In this document: positions 5,471 through 5,919 of the stretch, one piece after another | How positions within the stretch are numbered: the first letter of the stretch is position 1 | Layout: each line of letters begins with the position of its first letter | NCBI GenBank assembly: GCA_004299215.1 | Contig: SCTD01000104.1 | Location: 1-5,919 of the forward strand | Direction: 5' to 3' | Origin: Frankiales bacterium | GTDB taxonomy: Bacteria > Actinomycetota > Actinomycetes > Mycobacteriales > SCTD01 | Length of the DNA: 5,919 nt | The notes under the pieces: generated by a model | Database searches by the model: none | What the model saw: the letters and a program-made list of their open reading frames with translations, nothing else | Told to the model about the DNA's origin: nothing | Translations under genes and position numbers: made by a program

Positions 5471-5919
5471 CGACGTCGACGGCGTACGACGCGGCGGCCA
5501 GGGCCTCGAGCACGTCCGCCGCGTGGTCGCCGCCCCGGGTCTCGAGCTGCAGGCTGACCTCGACCTCGTCCACGTGCAGCCCCTGCCCGGTCCGGGAGTG
5601 CTCGACGTCCAGGACGTTGGCGCCGCTGTCACCGAGCACGCCGAGCAGCCGCGCCAGCTCGCCCGGCCGGTCCGGGATGCGCACCTGCAGCGACAGGAAG
5701 CGACCCGCGGCGACCAGCCCGTGGCGCACGACCTTCGTGAGCAGCAACGGGTCGATGTTGCCGCCGGACAGCACCACCACCACCGGCGGCTCGAAGGCCG
5801 TGGGGTCCTCCATCACCGCGGCCAGACCTGCCGCCCCGGCCGGCTCGACGACCAGCTTGGCCCGCTCCAGGGCCAGCAGCAGCGCCCGTGACAGCGCCTC
5901 CTCGTCGACCGCGTCGTCA
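5466..5919 (-). CDS. ilvA: Threonine ammonia-lyase with ACT domain, C-terminal part (5' end outside window)
   Basis: The minus-strand frame enters at the right edge (first full codon at 5918) and gives 150 residues ending at TGA 5466-5468. KLVVEPAGAAGLAAV and VVVVLSGGNIDPLLL are the C-terminal signatures of the PLP-dependent fold-type II catalytic domain of threonine dehydratase. They are followed by a single ACT domain, about residues 75-150 of the fragment, starting FLSLQVRIPDRPGELARLL. The enzyme deaminates threonine to 2-oxobutanoate and ammonia, the first step to isoleucine. One ACT domain directly after SGGNIDP indicates the short form of about 400 residues, often called catabolic or TdcB-like, rather than the long form with a paired regulatory domain; which effector it senses cannot be read here. 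The lysine that binds PLP is in the missing N-terminal part. The gene is convergent with hpd, separated by 44 bases. Confidence 0.9.
   Translation of the reverse strand, partial: DDAVDEEALSRALLLALERAKLVVEPAGAAGLAAVMEDPTAFEPPVVVVLSGGNIDPLLLTKVVRHGLVAAGRFLSLQVRIPDRPGELARLLGVLGDSGANVLDVEHSRTGQGLHVDEVEVSLQLETRGGDHAADVLEALAAASYAVDVG

Overview
This window is high-GC actinobacterial DNA. The clearest marker is a mycothiol S-conjugate amidase (mca), because mycothiol is made only by Actinomycetota. Strong GC preference at third codon positions, a GreA with the actinobacterial ENGGYHAAK tip and a DUF4307 gene agree with this. I cannot name a genus from the sequence.

The window has two parts. Bases 1 to about 1315 are a degraded, gene-poor segment. 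It holds the C-terminal 94 codons of an unrecognised, probably exported protein (3-287), about 350 bases with no credible gene but several hairpins and a pair of palindromes, then the wreck of a DUF4143-type AAA ATPase (638-1158). The ATPase has lost its Walker A end and most of its middle and C-terminal part. A more AT-rich stretch (1190-1315) follows, with three copies of a 13-base repeat. The last copy ends exactly where a DUF255 (YyaL/Rv1084-like) thioredoxin-fold gene is cut off. I read 1315/1316 as a recombination or insertion breakpoint.

Bases 1316-5919 look like ordinary chromosomal core. On the minus strand, mca and a small membrane protein overlap by 4 bases, and beyond them lies the stump of the DUF255 gene. 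This is the order of Rv1082-Rv1083-Rv1084 in Mycobacterium tuberculosis, but here a plus-strand ribosome-rescue hydrolase gene (arfB) sits between the last two. The arfB and DUF255 start codons lie symmetrically in a 22-base near-palindrome. Divergent from mca, on the plus strand, are a DUF4307 membrane protein, greA and hpd (4-hydroxyphenylpyruvate dioxygenase). The greA stop codon lies against the hpd Shine-Dalgarno. The end of ilvA (threonine ammonia-lyase with ACT domain) converges on hpd from the right edge.

The core genes cover housekeeping jobs: thiol detoxification (mca), rescue of stalled ribosomes (arfB), rescue of stalled RNA polymerase (greA), tyrosine breakdown (hpd) and threonine deamination (ilvA). 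I did not find a convincing new multi-gene system. The most informative points are the breakpoint at 1315, the repeats beside it, the two gene relics and the palindromic divergent start region.
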